NCBI GenBank assembly: GCA_037783415.1
Contig: JAZGTN010000088.1
Location: 1,612,001 to 1,676,000 of the forward strand
Length of the DNA: 64,000 bases
Direction of reading: 5' to 3'
Origin: Leptasterias polaris
Taxonomy: Eukaryota; Echinodermata; Asteroidea; Forcipulatida; Asteriidae
The notes beneath the pieces are model-generated. The model was given only the letters and a program-made list of their open reading frames with translations, did no database searches and was not told the DNA's origin. This document shows positions 1 to 12,103 of the stretch, piece after piece. The position numbers were made by a program, and so were the translations under genes. Position 1 is the first letter of the stretch; every line of letters starts with the position of its first letter.

Positions 1-320
1 ATGACTTGTTTAGTCACAAGTTACCGCTTAAATTTGAATTCCTCAGACTATCGAGACAGTTGCTATGTCACATGATTAGGGGCAAGCTTTTGCTTAGTTA
101 CGTAAGAGACGGTGAACACCCATACACAATTCTGAATGGATGTGTATGACACAATGGTACCAGGGTTTGCTCATCTGGAGGTTGCTATACAAAAGCTTGC
201 CCCGAACCATGTGACATAGCAACTGTCTCGATAGTCTGAGGAATTCAAATTTAAGCGGTAACTTGTGACTAAACTAGTCATTGTACCAGACATTATTCAA
301 ATTTAACTCGCAAATGGCTT
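1..320. mobile_element. Inverted-repeat MITE in array copy 1 (left end cut by window)
   Basis: Same 359-bp element as at 2109-2467, lacking its first 39 bp because the window starts inside it. The two arms are near-perfect reverse complements, for example GACTATCGAGACAGTTGC at the left and its complement near 205-240. Confidence 0.9.
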
Positions 321-769
321 ATTCTGATACAGTGTTTTGGGTTTCTTTTTTTGCAATTGTTTCTTCAATAAAATGTTTTTTGCAGTATTTCATGTAACTT
401 TTATTGCGTAGTTGCATCAACAAATGACAAAAATGAAAATAATAAACAATAAATAAATAAATAAAATAACCAAAAAAAGCGTCACAGTAAAATCTCATAC
501 CTTATATTATATTTAAAAAAAGATTAAAAAGTTACGTTGCTGGTAGTGTCAGGCGTTCACGCGCTGGAGAGGTTTAGATAGCGCACACTACGCCCCTCTT
601 CTGCAGCAACGATTAGTTCCCTTATTTTGTGGCAAATTGACCCAGCAGCATATCCTCCCCTGTCTCCCCTGCCTAGCCACTAGGGCCCTGACCACTTTAG
701 GGGAGGAAGCAAGGCAGATCCCAATCACACTGTTGCCACAGACAGCAAAAGGCCTTGAACCTATATTAG

Positions 770-850
770 TGCAGACGGCATTCGAACCCGGATCGCGTGG
801 TCCAAGTGTTGAGACAGTCCCAGCACCTTATCCCACTGCGCTAGTAAGGT
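770..850 (-). repeat. tRNA-like segment in the array unit (possible Pol III promoter)
   Basis: Read on the minus strand, the segment begins with an A-box-like TAGCGCAGTGGG (plus 832-843) and ends with a B-box-like GGGTTCGAATGCC (plus 778-790), spaced as in a tRNA. The anticodon arm does not fold well, so this is not a functional tRNA. It looks like the head of an old tRNA-derived SINE carried in each unit. The same segment recurs in every unit, for example at about 2914-2997, 5058-5141, 6836-6919, 8985-9068, 10765-10848 and 12542-12625. Confidence 0.55.
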
Positions 851-1247
851 GTTGGTACTTTTACCCGTGAGTTTACAATGTATAGCCATACGAGTGCACC
901 CAACCAGACTGGGAGAAAACAACAGACGGCAACATGTATCTATACTGAATGGAGACTCAAAAATTAACAAAATGAAAAAGGAAGAAGAAATATATAAGCA
1001 AATCAATGAAATAAACAATTCAATAAATGAAGCAAACCAAAAACAAAAAAGATTAATCTTAAAAGTTGAGACCCCCCCCCCCAAAAAAAAATAATTAAAT
1101 AAATAAAATAAAAAATAATAAATAAAAAAAACACCCAATAAACGGTATAATTATTTTGAATTAGAACGTTTTGGGGGTCATGCTATTAATAGATTGCGTA
1201 AATATAAGAATCTATCACAACCTGGGGGTTCTGTGCTTCAACTTTTG

Positions 1248-1986
1248 AGGAGACTTGATCAATTTAGGCGTTAAAGTTGGCCCTATTTGACCGGGGAAGT
1301 GGAGAAGTGCTTCACGAAAACTGGCAGCAAGTCGGTTTAGGGAAAATTTCATTTTCTGGTGTGTTTTTTTCTGGGGTCGCTAGAAAAAATTCCAAACGGC
1401 TGACCTGCCAAAAATTGAAAAGAATTCTGAAGTTAATAGTTGTCCGGAGACTTACACGATTTTTAGCATTGGTTCCTATGGGAGTTTATTTAGTGGGGAG
1501 TCCAAGGCCCGTCTAGTTTGTTTCCTTCCAAGTGAAAACACCTCAACGCCGGTGAAGGTTTCCCTACGTCCGGGCATCAATCTTGAAAAATTTCCCTACC
1601 CAAAAAATTAATAAATAAAAATTATATATTAATTGCAACGGAAAAGAAAATTAAATGCTACGCGGCAATTAAACCAACAAATTATGTTGCATTATTCTGA
1701 TTTGTGTTTTTCGTACAGATGAAAAAAATAAAAAATACGGCTTGGGTAAACAATGTAAAAATTACGGGGTGACATGTCATGCTTATAAAGCGCCGCGAGT
1801 CCGGTTTCACGGACTGACCGGCTGATATCTAGTTCCCATCATGGTGTGGCGACCGAGTCACAGCATTTCCTTTCCTGTCTTGAGCACCCAACTAAATGCA
1901 CTCCCACTTGCCCACTTCTCCAGCAGAGTCCACTTGCCAAGTAAAATAGGGCCAACTTTAAAAGCCTAAATTTATCAAGTCTCCCC
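1248..1986. repeat. Internal imperfect inverted repeat within the array unit
   Basis: The left arm (1248-1305) contains GGAGACTTGATCAATTTAGG and GTTGGCCCTATTT. The right arm (1911-1986), on the opposite strand, contains GGAGACTTGATAAATTTAGG and GTTGGCCCTATTT. Arms of 60-75 bp lie at the ends of a 739-bp segment, as in an old DNA transposon. No target-site duplication is obvious. It is present in every complete unit. Confidence 0.6.
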
Positions 1987-2108
1987 TGCACTGCGTGGCT
2001 CTATATGCATGTGTACAAGTCCAGCCCCAACAATGAAACCGCAGTCACATGCATACAGTCACCAATTATTTGAAAATACTAGAGAGGGTTACGATCATCG
2101 CAACTAAT

Positions 2109-2467
2109 AAGCCATTTGCGAGTTACATTTGAATAATGTCTGGTACAATGACTTGTTTAGTCACAAGTTACCGCTTAAATTTGAATTCCTCAGACTATCG
2201 AGACAGTTGCTATGTCACATGATTAGGGGCAAGCTTTTGCTTAGTTACGTAAGAGACGGTGAACACCCATACACAATTCTGAATGGATGTGTATGACACA
2301 ATGGTACCAGGGTTTGCTCATCTGGAGGTTGCTATACAAAAGCTTGCCCCGAACCATGTGACATAGCAACTGTCTCGATAGTCTGAGGAATTCAAATTTA
2401 AGCGGTAACTTGTGACTAAACTAGTCATTGTACCAGACATTATTCAAATTTAACTCGCAAATGGCTT
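2109..2467. mobile_element. 359-bp inverted-repeat MITE, array copy 2
   Basis: It begins AAGCCATTTGCGAGTTAC and ends with the complement GAGTTAAATTTG...AATGGCTT; the arms are about 130 bp. Units without the element read CAACTAATTCTGATAC. Here the left flank is CAACTAAT and the right flank ATTCTGATAC, so the dinucleotide AT is duplicated. This is a clean insertion with a 2-bp target-site duplication and no coding capacity. An AT duplication would fit a PIF/Harbinger-related (ISL2EU-like) or similar element, but the family is inferred only. Confidence 0.9.
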
Positions 2468-4252
2468 ATTCTGATACAGTGTTTTGGGTTTCTTTTTTTG
2501 CAATTGTTTCTTCAATAAAATGTTTTTTGCAGTATTTCATGTAACTTTTATTGCGTAGTTGCATCAACAAATGACAAAAATGAAAATAATAAACAATAAA
2601 TAAATAAATAAAATAACCAAAAAAAGCGTCACAGTAAAATCTCATACCTTATATTATATTTAAAAAAAGATTAAAAAGTTACGTTGCTGGTAGTGTCAGG
2701 CGTTCACGCGCTGGAGAGGTTTAGATAGCGCACACTACGCCCCTCTTCTGCAGCAACGATTAGTTCCCTTATTTTGTGGCAAATTGACCCAGCAGCATAT
2801 CCTCCCCTGTCTCCCCTGCCTAGCCACTAGGGCCCTGACCACTTTAGGGGAGGAAGCAAGGCAGATCCCAATCACACTGTTGCCACAGACAGCAAAAGGC
2901 CTTGAACCTATATTAGTGCAGACGGCATTCGAACCCGGATCGCGTGGTCCAAGTGTTGAGACAGTCCCAGCACCTTATCCCACTGCGCTAGTAAGGTGTT
3001 GGTACTTTTACCCGTGAGTTTACAATGTATAGCCATACGAGTGCACCCAACCAGACTGGGAGAAAACAACAGACGGCAACATGTATCTATACTGAATGGA
3101 GACTCAACAATTAACAAAATGAAAAAGGAAGAAGAAATATATAAGCAAATCAATGAAATAAACAATTCAATAAATGAAGCAAACCAAAAACAAAAAAGAT
3201 TAATCTTAAAAGTTGAGACCCCCCCCCAAAAAAAAAAATTAAATAAATAAAATAAACAATAATAAATAAAAAAAACACCCAATAAACGGTATAATTATTT
3301 TGAATTAGAACGTTTTGGGGGTCATGCTATTAATAGATTGCGTAAATATAAGAATCTATCACAACCTGGGGGTTCTGTGCTTCAACTTTTGAGGAGACTT
3401 GATCAATTTAGGCGTTAAAGTTGGCCCTATTTGACCGGGGAAGTGGAGAAGTGCTTCACGAAAACTGGCAGCAAGTCGGTTTAGGGAAAATTTCATTTTC
3501 TGGTGTGTTTTTTTCTGGGGTCGCTAGAAAAAATTCCAAACGGCTGACCTGCCAAAAATTGAAAAGAATTCTGAAGTTAATAGTTGTCCGGAGACTTACA
3601 CGATTTTTAGCATTGGTTCCTATGGGAGTTTATTTAGTGGGGAGTCCAAGGCCCGTCTAGTTTGTTTCCTTCCAAGTGAAAACACCTCAACGCCGGTGAA
3701 GGTTTCCCTACGTCCGGGCATCAATCTTGAAAAATTTCCCTACCCAAAAAATTAATAAATAAAAATTATATATTAATTGCAACGGAAAAGAAAATTAAAT
3801 GCTACGCGGCAATTAAACCAACAAATTATGTTGCATTATTCTGATTTGTGTTTTTCGTACAGATGAAAAAAATAAAAAATACGGCTTGGGTAAACAATGT
3901 AAAAATTACGGGGTGACATGTCATGCTTATAAAGCGCCGCGAGTCCGGTTTCACGGACTGACCGGCTGATATCTAGTTCCCATCATGGTGTGGCGACCGA
4001 GTCACAGCATTTCCTTTCCTGTCTTGAGCACCCAACTAAATGCACTCCCACTTGCCCACTTCTCCAGCAGAGTCCACTTGCCAAGTAAAATAGGGCCAAC
4101 TTTAAAAGCCTAAATTTATCAAGTCTCCCCTGCACTGCGTGGCTCTATATGCATGTGTACAAGTCCAGCCCCAACAATGAAACCGCAGTCACATGCATAC
4201 AGTCACCAATTATTTTAAAATACTAGAGAGGGTTACGATCATCGCAACTAAT
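2468..4252. repeat. Array core unit 2 (filled class)
   Basis: Near-identical to unit 1, with the same filled-class markers. Confidence 0.93.
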
Positions 4253-4611
4253 AAGCCATTTGCGAGTTACATTTGAATAATGTCTGGTACAATGACTTGT
4301 TTAGTCACAAGTTACCGCTTAAATTTGAATTCCTCAGACTATCGAGACAGTTGCTATGTCACATGATTAGGGGCAAGCTTTTGCTTAGTTACGTAAGAGA
4401 CGGTGAACACCCATACACAATTCTGAATGGATGTGTATGACACAATGGTACCAGGGTTTGCTCATCTGGAGGTTGCTATACAAAAGCTTGCCCCGAACCA
4501 TGTGACATAGCAACTGTCTCGATAGTCTGAGGAATTCAAATTTAAGCGGTAACTTGTGACTAAACTAGTCATTGTACCAGACATTATTCAAATTTAACTC
4601 GCAAATGGCTT
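4253..4611. mobile_element. 359-bp inverted-repeat MITE, array copy 3
   Basis: Same element, same site and same AT duplication as at 2109-2467. Confidence 0.9.
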
Positions 4612-6397
4612 ATTCTGATACAGTGTTTTGGGTTTCTTTTTTTGCAATTGTTTCTTCAATAAAATGTTTTTTGCAGTATTTCATGTAACTTTTATTGCGT
4701 AGTTGCATCAACAAATGACAAAAATGAAAATAATAAACAATAAATAAATAAATAAAATAACCAAAAAAAGCGTCACAGTAAAATCTCATACCTTATATTA
4801 TATTTTAAAAAAGATTAAAAAGTTACGTTGCTGGTAGTGTCAGGCGTTCACGCGCTGGAGAGGTTTAGATAGCGCACACTACGCCCCTCTTCTGCAGCAA
4901 CGATTAGTTCCCTTATTTTGTGGCAAATTGACCCAGCAGCATATCCTCCCCTGTCTCCCCTGCCTAGCCACTAGGGCCCTGACCACTTTAGGGGAGGAAG
5001 CAAGGCAGATCCCAATCACACTGTTGCCACAGACAGCAAAAGGCCTTGAACCTATATTAGTGCAGACGGCATTCGAACCCGGATCGCGTGGTCCAAGTGT
5101 TGAGACAGTCCCAGCACCTTATCCCACTGCGCTAGTAAGGTGTTGGTACTTTTACCCGTGAGTTTACAATGTATAGCCATACGAGTGCACCCAACCAGAC
5201 TGGGAGAAAACAACAGACGGCAACATGTATCTATACTGAATGGAGACTCAAAAATTAACAAAATGAAAAAGGAAGAAGAAATATATAAGCAAATCAATGA
5301 AATAAACAATTCAATAAATGAAGCAAACCAAAAACAAAAAAGATTAATCTTAAAAGTTGAGACCCCCCCCCCCAAAAAAAAATTAAATAAATAAAATAAA
5401 AAATAATAAATAAAAAAAACACCCAATAAACGGTATAATTATTTTGAATTAGAACGTTTTGGGGGTCATGCTATTAATAGATTGCGTAAATATAAGAATC
5501 TATCACAACCTGGGGGTTCTGTGCTTCAACTTTTGAGGAGACTTGATCAATTTAGGCGTTAAAGTTGGCCCTATTTGACCGGGGAAGTGGAGAAGTGCTT
5601 CACGAAAACTGGCAGCAAGTCGGTTTAGGGAAAATTTCATTTTCTGGTGTGTTTTTTTCTGGGGTCGCTAGAAAAAATTCCAAACGGCTGACCTGCCAAA
5701 AATTTGAAAAGAATTCTGAAGTTAATAGTTGTCCGGAGACTTACACGATTTTTAGCATTGGTTCCTATGGGAGTTTATTTAGTGGGGAGTCCAAGGCCCG
5801 TCTAGTTTGTTTCCTTCCAAGTGAAAACACCTCAACGCCGGTGAAGGTTTCCCTACGTCCGGGCATCAATCTTGAAAAATTTCCCTACCCAAAAAATTAA
5901 TAAATAAAAATTATATATTAATTGCAACGGAAAAGAAAATTAAATGCTACGCGGCAATTAAACCAACAAATTATGTTGCATTATTCTGATTTGTGTTTTT
6001 CGTACAGATGAAAAAAATAAAAAATACGGCTTGGGTAAACAATGTAAAAATTACGGGGTGACATGTCATGCTTATAAAGCGCCGCGAGTCCGGTTTCACG
6101 GACTGACCGGCTGATATCTAGTTCCCATCATGGTGTGGCGACCGAGTCACAGCATTTCCTTTCCTGTCTTGAGCACCCAACTAAATGCACTCCCACTTGC
6201 CCACTTCTCCAGCAGAGTCCACTTGCCAAGTAAAATAGAACCAACTTTAAAAGCCTAAATTTATCAAGTCTCCCCTGCACTGCGTGGCTCTATATGCATG
6301 TGTACAAGTCCAGCCCCAACAATGAAACCGCAGTCACATGCATACAGTCACCAATTATTTTAAAATACTAGAGAGGGTTACGATCATCGCAACTAAT
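4612..6397. repeat. Array core unit 3 (filled class on its left, empty site on its right)
   Basis: Carries the filled-class markers. Its right end is an empty insertion site (AT at 6396-6397, in CAACTAATTCTGATAC). Confidence 0.93.
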
Positions 6398-8175
6398 TCT
6401 GATACAGTGTTTTGGGTTTCTTTTTTTGCAATTGTTTCTTCAATAAAATGTTTTTTGCAGTATTTCATGTAACTTTTATTGCGTAGTTGCATCAACAAAT
6501 GACAAAAATGAAAATAATAAACAATAAATAAATAAATAAAATAACCAAAAAAAGCGTCACAGTAAAATCTCATACCTTATATAAAAAAAAAGATTAAAAA
6601 GTTACGTTGCTGGTAGTGTCAGGCGTTCACGCGCTGGAGAGGTTTAGATAGCGCACTCTACGCCCCTCTTCTGCAGCAACGATTAGTTCCCTTATTTTGT
6701 GGCAATTGACCCAGCAGCATGTCCTCCCCTGTCTCCCCTGCCTAGCCACTAGGGCCCTGACCACTTTAGGGGAGGAAGCAAGGCAGATCCCAATCACACT
6801 GTTGCCACAGACAGCAAAAGGCCTTGAACCTATATTAGTGCAGACGGCATTCGAACCCGGATCGCGTGGTCCAAGTGTTGAGACAGTCCCAGCACCTTAT
6901 CCCACTGCGCTAGTAAGGTGTTGGTACTTTTACCCGTGAGTTTACAATGTATAGCCATACGAGTGCACCCAACCAGACTGGGAGAAAACAACAGACGGTA
7001 ACATGTATCTATACTGAATGGAGACTCAAAAATTAACAAAATGAAAAAGGAAGAAGAAATATATAAGCAAATCAATGAAATAAACAATTCAATAAATGAA
7101 GCAAACCAAAAACAAAAAAGATTAATCTTAAAAGTTGAGACCCCCCCCCCAAAAAAAAATAAAAAATAAATAAAATAAAAAATAATAAATAAAAAAAACA
7201 CCCAATAAACGGTATAATTATTTTGAATTAGAACGTTTTGGGGGTCATGCTATTAATAGATTGCGTAAATATAAGAATCTATCACAACCTGGGGGTTCTG
7301 TGCTTCAACTTTTGAGGAGACTTGATCAATTTAGGCGTTAAAGTTGGCCCTATTTGACCGGGGAAGTGGAGAAGTGCTTCACGAAAACTGGCAGCAAGTC
7401 GGTTTAGGGAAAATTTCATTTTCTGGTGTGTTTTTTTCTGGGGTCGCTAGAAAAAATTCCAAACGGCTGACCTGCCAAAAATTGAAAAGAATTCTGAAGT
7501 TAATAGTTGTCCGGAGACTTACACGATTTTTAGCATTGGTTCCTATGGGAGTTTATTTAGTGGGGAGTCCAAGGCCCGTCTAGTTTGTTTCCTTCCAAGT
7601 GAAAACACCTCAACGCCGGTGAAAGTTTCCCTACGTCCGGGCATCAATCTTGAAAAATTTCCCTACCCAAAAAATTAATAAATAAAAATTATATATTAAT
7701 TGCAACGGAAAAGAAAATTAAATGCTACGCGGCAATTAAACCAACAAATTATGTTGCATTATTCTGATTTGTGTTTTTCGTACAGATGAAAAAAATATAA
7801 AATACGGCTTGGGTAAACAATGTAAAAATTACGGGGTGACATGTCATGCTTATAAAGCGCCGCGAGTCCGGTTTCACGGACTGACCGGCTGATATCTAGT
7901 TCCCATCATGGTGTGGCGACCGAGTCACAGCATTTCCTTTCCTGTCTTGAGCACCCAACTAAATGCACTCCCACTTGCCCACTTCTCCAGCAGAGTCCAC
8001 TTGCCAAGTAAAATAGGGCCAACTTTAAAAGCCTAAATTTATCAAGTCTCCCCTGCACTGCGTGGCTCTATATGCATGTGTACAAGTCCAGCCCCAACAA
8101 TGAAACCGCAGTCACATGCATACAGTCACCAATTATTTTAAAATACTAGAGAGGGTTACGATCATCGCAACTAAT
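6398..8175. repeat. Array core unit 4 (empty class)
   Basis: No element at its left border. Carries empty-class markers: GCGCACTCTACG, GCAATTGAC, CAGCATGTCC and GGTGAAAGTTT. Its right border does carry the element. Confidence 0.93.
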
Positions 8176-8534
8176 AAGCCATTTGCGAGTTACATTTGAA
8201 TAATGTCTGGTACAATGACTTGTTTAGTCACAAGTTACCGCTTAAATTTGAATTCCTCAGACTATCGAGACAGTTGCTATGTCACATGATTAGGGGCAAG
8301 CTTTTGCTTAGTTACGTAAGAGACGGTGAACACCCATACACAATTCTGAATGGATGTGTATGACACAATGGTACCAGGGTTTGCTCATCTGGAGGTTGCT
8401 ATACAAAAGCTTGCCCCGAACCATGTGACATAGCAACTGTCTCGATAGTCTGAGGAATTCAAATTTAAGCGGTAACTTGTGACTAAACTAGTCATTGTAC
8501 CAGACATTATTCAAATTTAACTCGCAAATGGCTT
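8176..8534. mobile_element. 359-bp inverted-repeat MITE, array copy 4
   Basis: Same element and site as the others, again flanked by AT; this copy lies between units of different class. Confidence 0.9.
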
Positions 8535-10325
8535 ATTCTGATACAGTGTTTTGGGTTTCTTTTTTGGCAATTGTTTCTTCAATAAAATGTTTTTTGCAGT
8601 ATTTCATGTAACTTATATTGCGTAGTTGCATCAACAAATGACAAAAATGAAAATAATAAACAATAAATAAATAAATAAAATAACAAAAAAAAGCGTCACA
8701 GTAAAATCTCATACCTTATATTATATTTAAAAAAAGATTAAAAAGTTACGTTGCTGGTAGTGTCAGGCGTTCACGCGCTGGAGAGGTTTAGATAGCGCAC
8801 ACTACGCCCCTCTTCTGCAGCAACGATTAGTTCCCTTATTTTGTGGCAAATTGACCCAGCAGCATATCCTCCCCTGTCTCCCCTGCCTAGCCACTAGGGC
8901 CCTGACCACTTTAGGGGAGGAAGCAAGGCAGATCCCAATCACACTGTTGCCACAGACAGCAAAAGGCCTTGAACCTATAATATTAGTGCAGACGGCATTC
9001 GAACCCGGATCGCGTGGTCCAAGTGTTGAGACAGTCCCAGCACCTTATCCCACTGCGCTAGTAAGGTGTTGGTACTTTTACCCGTGAGTTTACAATGTAT
9101 AGCCATACGAGTGCACCCAACCAGACTGGGAGAAAACAACAGACGGCAACATGTATCTATACTGAATGGAGACTCAAAAATTAACAAAATGAAAAAGGAA
9201 GAAGAAATATATAAGCAAATCAATGAAATAAACAATTCAATAAATGAAGCAAACCAAAAACAAAAAAGATTAATCTTAAAAGTTGAGACCCCCCCCCCCC
9301 AAAAAAAATAATAAAATAAATAAAATAAAAAATAATAAATAAAAAAAACACCCAATAAACGGTATAATTATTTTGAATTAGAACGTTTTGGGGGTCATGC
9401 TATTAATAGATTGCGTAAATATAAGAATCTATCACAACCTGGGGGTTCTGTGCTTCAACTTTTGAGGAGACTTGATCAATTTAGGCGTTAAAGTTGGCCC
9501 TATTTGACCGGGGAAGTTGAGAAGTGCTTCACGAAAACTGGCAGCAAGTCGGTTTAGGGAAAATTTCATTTTCTGGTGTGTTTTTTTCTGGGGTCGCTAG
9601 AAAAAATTCCAAACGGCTGACCTGCCAAAAATTGAAAAGAATTCTGAAGTTAATAGTTGTCCGGTGACTTACACGATTTTTAGCATTGGTTCCTATGGGA
9701 GTTTATTTAGTGGGGAGTCCAAGGCCCGTCTAGTTTGTTTCCTTTCAAGTGAAAACACCTCAACGCCGGTGAAGGTTTCCCTACGTCCGGGCATCAATCT
9801 TGAAAAATGTCCCTACCCAAAAAATAAATAAATAAAAATTATATATTAATTGCAACGGAAAAGAAAATTAAATGCTACGCGGCAATTAAACCAACAAATT
9901 ATGTTGCATTATTCTGATTTGTGTTTTTCGTACAGATGAAAAAAATAAAAAATACGGCTTGGGTAAACAATGTAAAAATTACGGGGTGACATGTCATGCT
10001 TATAAAGCGCCGCGAGTCCGGTTTCACGGACTGACCGGCTGATATCTAGTTCCCATCATGGTGTGGCGACCGAGTCACAGCATTTCCTTTCCTGTCTTGA
10101 GCACCCAACTAAATGCACTCCCACTTGCCCACTTCTCCAGCAGAGTCCACTTGCCAAGTAAAATAGGGCCAACTTTAAAAGCCTAAATTTATCAAGTCTC
10201 CCCTGCACTGCGTGGCTCTATATGCATGTGTACAAGTCCAGCCCCAACAATGAAACCGCAGTCACATGCATACAGTCACCAATTATTTTAAAATACTAGA
10301 GAGGGTTACGATCATCGCAACTAAT
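8535..10325. repeat. Array core unit 5 (filled class)
   Basis: Filled-class markers. Its right border is an empty site (AT at 10324-10325). It has private changes such as TTTTTTGGCAATT near 8562 and a 3-bp insertion near 8980. Confidence 0.93.
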
Positions 10326-12103
10326 TCTGATACAGTGTTTTGGGTTTCTTTTTTTGCAATTGTTTCTTCAATAAAATGTTTTTTGCAGTATTTCATGTAA
10401 CTTTTATTGCGTAGTTGCATCAACAAATGACAAAAATGAAAATAATAAACAATAAATAAATAAATAAAATAACCAAAAAAAGCGTCACAGTAAAATCTCA
10501 TACCTTATATAAAAAAAAAAGATTAAAAAGTTACGTTGCTGGTAGTGTCAGGCGTTCACGCGCTGGAGAGGTTTAGATAGCGCACTCTACGCCCCTCTTC
10601 TGCAGCAACGATTAGTTCCCTTATTTTGTGGCAATTGACCCAGCAGCATGTCCTCCCCTGTCTCCCCTGCCTAGCCACTAGGGCCCTGACCACTTTAGGG
10701 GAGGAAGCAAGGCAGATCCCAATCACACTGTTGCCACAGACAGCAAAAGGCCTTGAACCTATATTAGTGCAGACGGCATTCGAACCCGGATCGCGTGGTC
10801 CAAGTGTTGAGACAGTCCCAGCACCTTATCCCACTGCGCTAGCAAGGTGTTGGTACTTTTACCCGTGAGTTTACAATGTATAGCCATACGAGTGCACCCA
10901 ACCAGACTGGGAGAAAACAACAGACGGCAACATGTATCTATACTGAATGGAGACTCAAAAATTAACAAAATGAAAAAGGAAGAAGAAATATATAAGCAAA
11001 TCAATGAAATAAACAATTCAATAAATGAAGCAAACCAAAAACAAAAAAGATTAATCTTAAAAGTTGAGACCCCCCCAAAAAAAAATTTTTTTTTAAAATA
11101 AAATATAAAATAATAAATAAAAAAAACACCCAATAAACGGTATAATTATTTTGAATTAGAACGTTTTGGGGGTCATGCTATTAATAGATTGCGTAAATAT
11201 AAGAATCTATCACAACCTGGGGGTTCTGTGCTTCAACTTTTGAGGAGACTTGATCAATTTAGGCGTTAAAGTTGGCCCTATTTGACCGGGGAAGTGGAGA
11301 AGTGCTTCACGAAAACTGGCAGCAAGTCGGTTTAGGGAAAATTTCATTTTCTGGTGTGTTTTTTTCTGGGGTCGCTAGAAAAAATTCCAAACGGCTGACC
11401 TGCCAAAAATTGAAAAGAATTCTGAAGTTAATAGTTGTCCGGAGACTTACACGATTTTTAGCATTGGTTCCTATGGGAGTTTATTTAGTGGGGAGTCCAA
11501 GGCCCGTCTAGTTTGTTTCCTTCCAAGTGAAAACACCTCAACGCCGGTGAAAGTTTCCCTACGTCCGGGCATCAATCTTGAAAAATTTCCCTACCCAAAA
11601 AATAAATAAATAAAAATTATATATTAATTGCAACGGAAAAGAAAATTAAATGCTACGCGGCAATTAAACCAACAAATTATGTTGCATTATTCTGATTTGT
11701 GTTTTTCGTACAGATGAAAAAAATAAAAAATACGGCTTGGGTAAACAATGTAAAAATTACGGGGTGACATGTCATGCTTATAAAGCGCCGCGAGTCCGGT
11801 TTCACGGACTGACCGGCTGATATCTAGTTCCCATCATGGTGTGGCGACCGAGTCACAGCATTTCCTTTCCTGTCTTGAGCACCCAACTAAATGCACTCCC
11901 ACTTGCCCACTTCTCCAGCACAGTCCACTTGCCAAGTAAAATAGGGCCAACTTTAAAAGCCTAAATTTATCAAGTCTCCCCTGCACTGCGTGGCTCTATA
12001 TGCATGTGTACAAGTCCAGCCCCAACAATGAAACCGCAGTCACATGCATACAGTCACCAATTATTTTAAAATACTAGAGAGGGTTACGATCATCGCAACT
12101 AAT
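10326..12103. repeat. Array core unit 6 (empty class)
   Basis: Empty-class markers throughout; both borders are empty sites (10324-10325 and 12102-12103). Confidence 0.93.

Larger units (their letters stand above)
321..2108. repeat. Array core unit 1 (filled class)
   Basis: Core between two element insertions. It carries the filled-class markers GCGCACACTACG, GCAAATTGAC, CAGCATATCC and GGTGAAGGTTT. It contains the minus-strand tRNA-like segment (about 770-850), the C/A homopolymer run (about 1071-1090) and the internal inverted repeat (1248-1986). Confidence 0.93.

Noticed and set aside
637..1138. Recurring 77-, 81-, 84- and 124-codon open frames in each array unit (both strands)
   Set aside because: They recur only because the units are near-identical. 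Their ends shift with homopolymer length, some have no ATG start, and they resemble no protein family.
1277..1516. 79-codon open frame repeated in the array
   Set aside because: One unit (5565-5900) shifts to a different frame by a one-base change without consequence, and no start codon or known domain is seen; no sign of selection.
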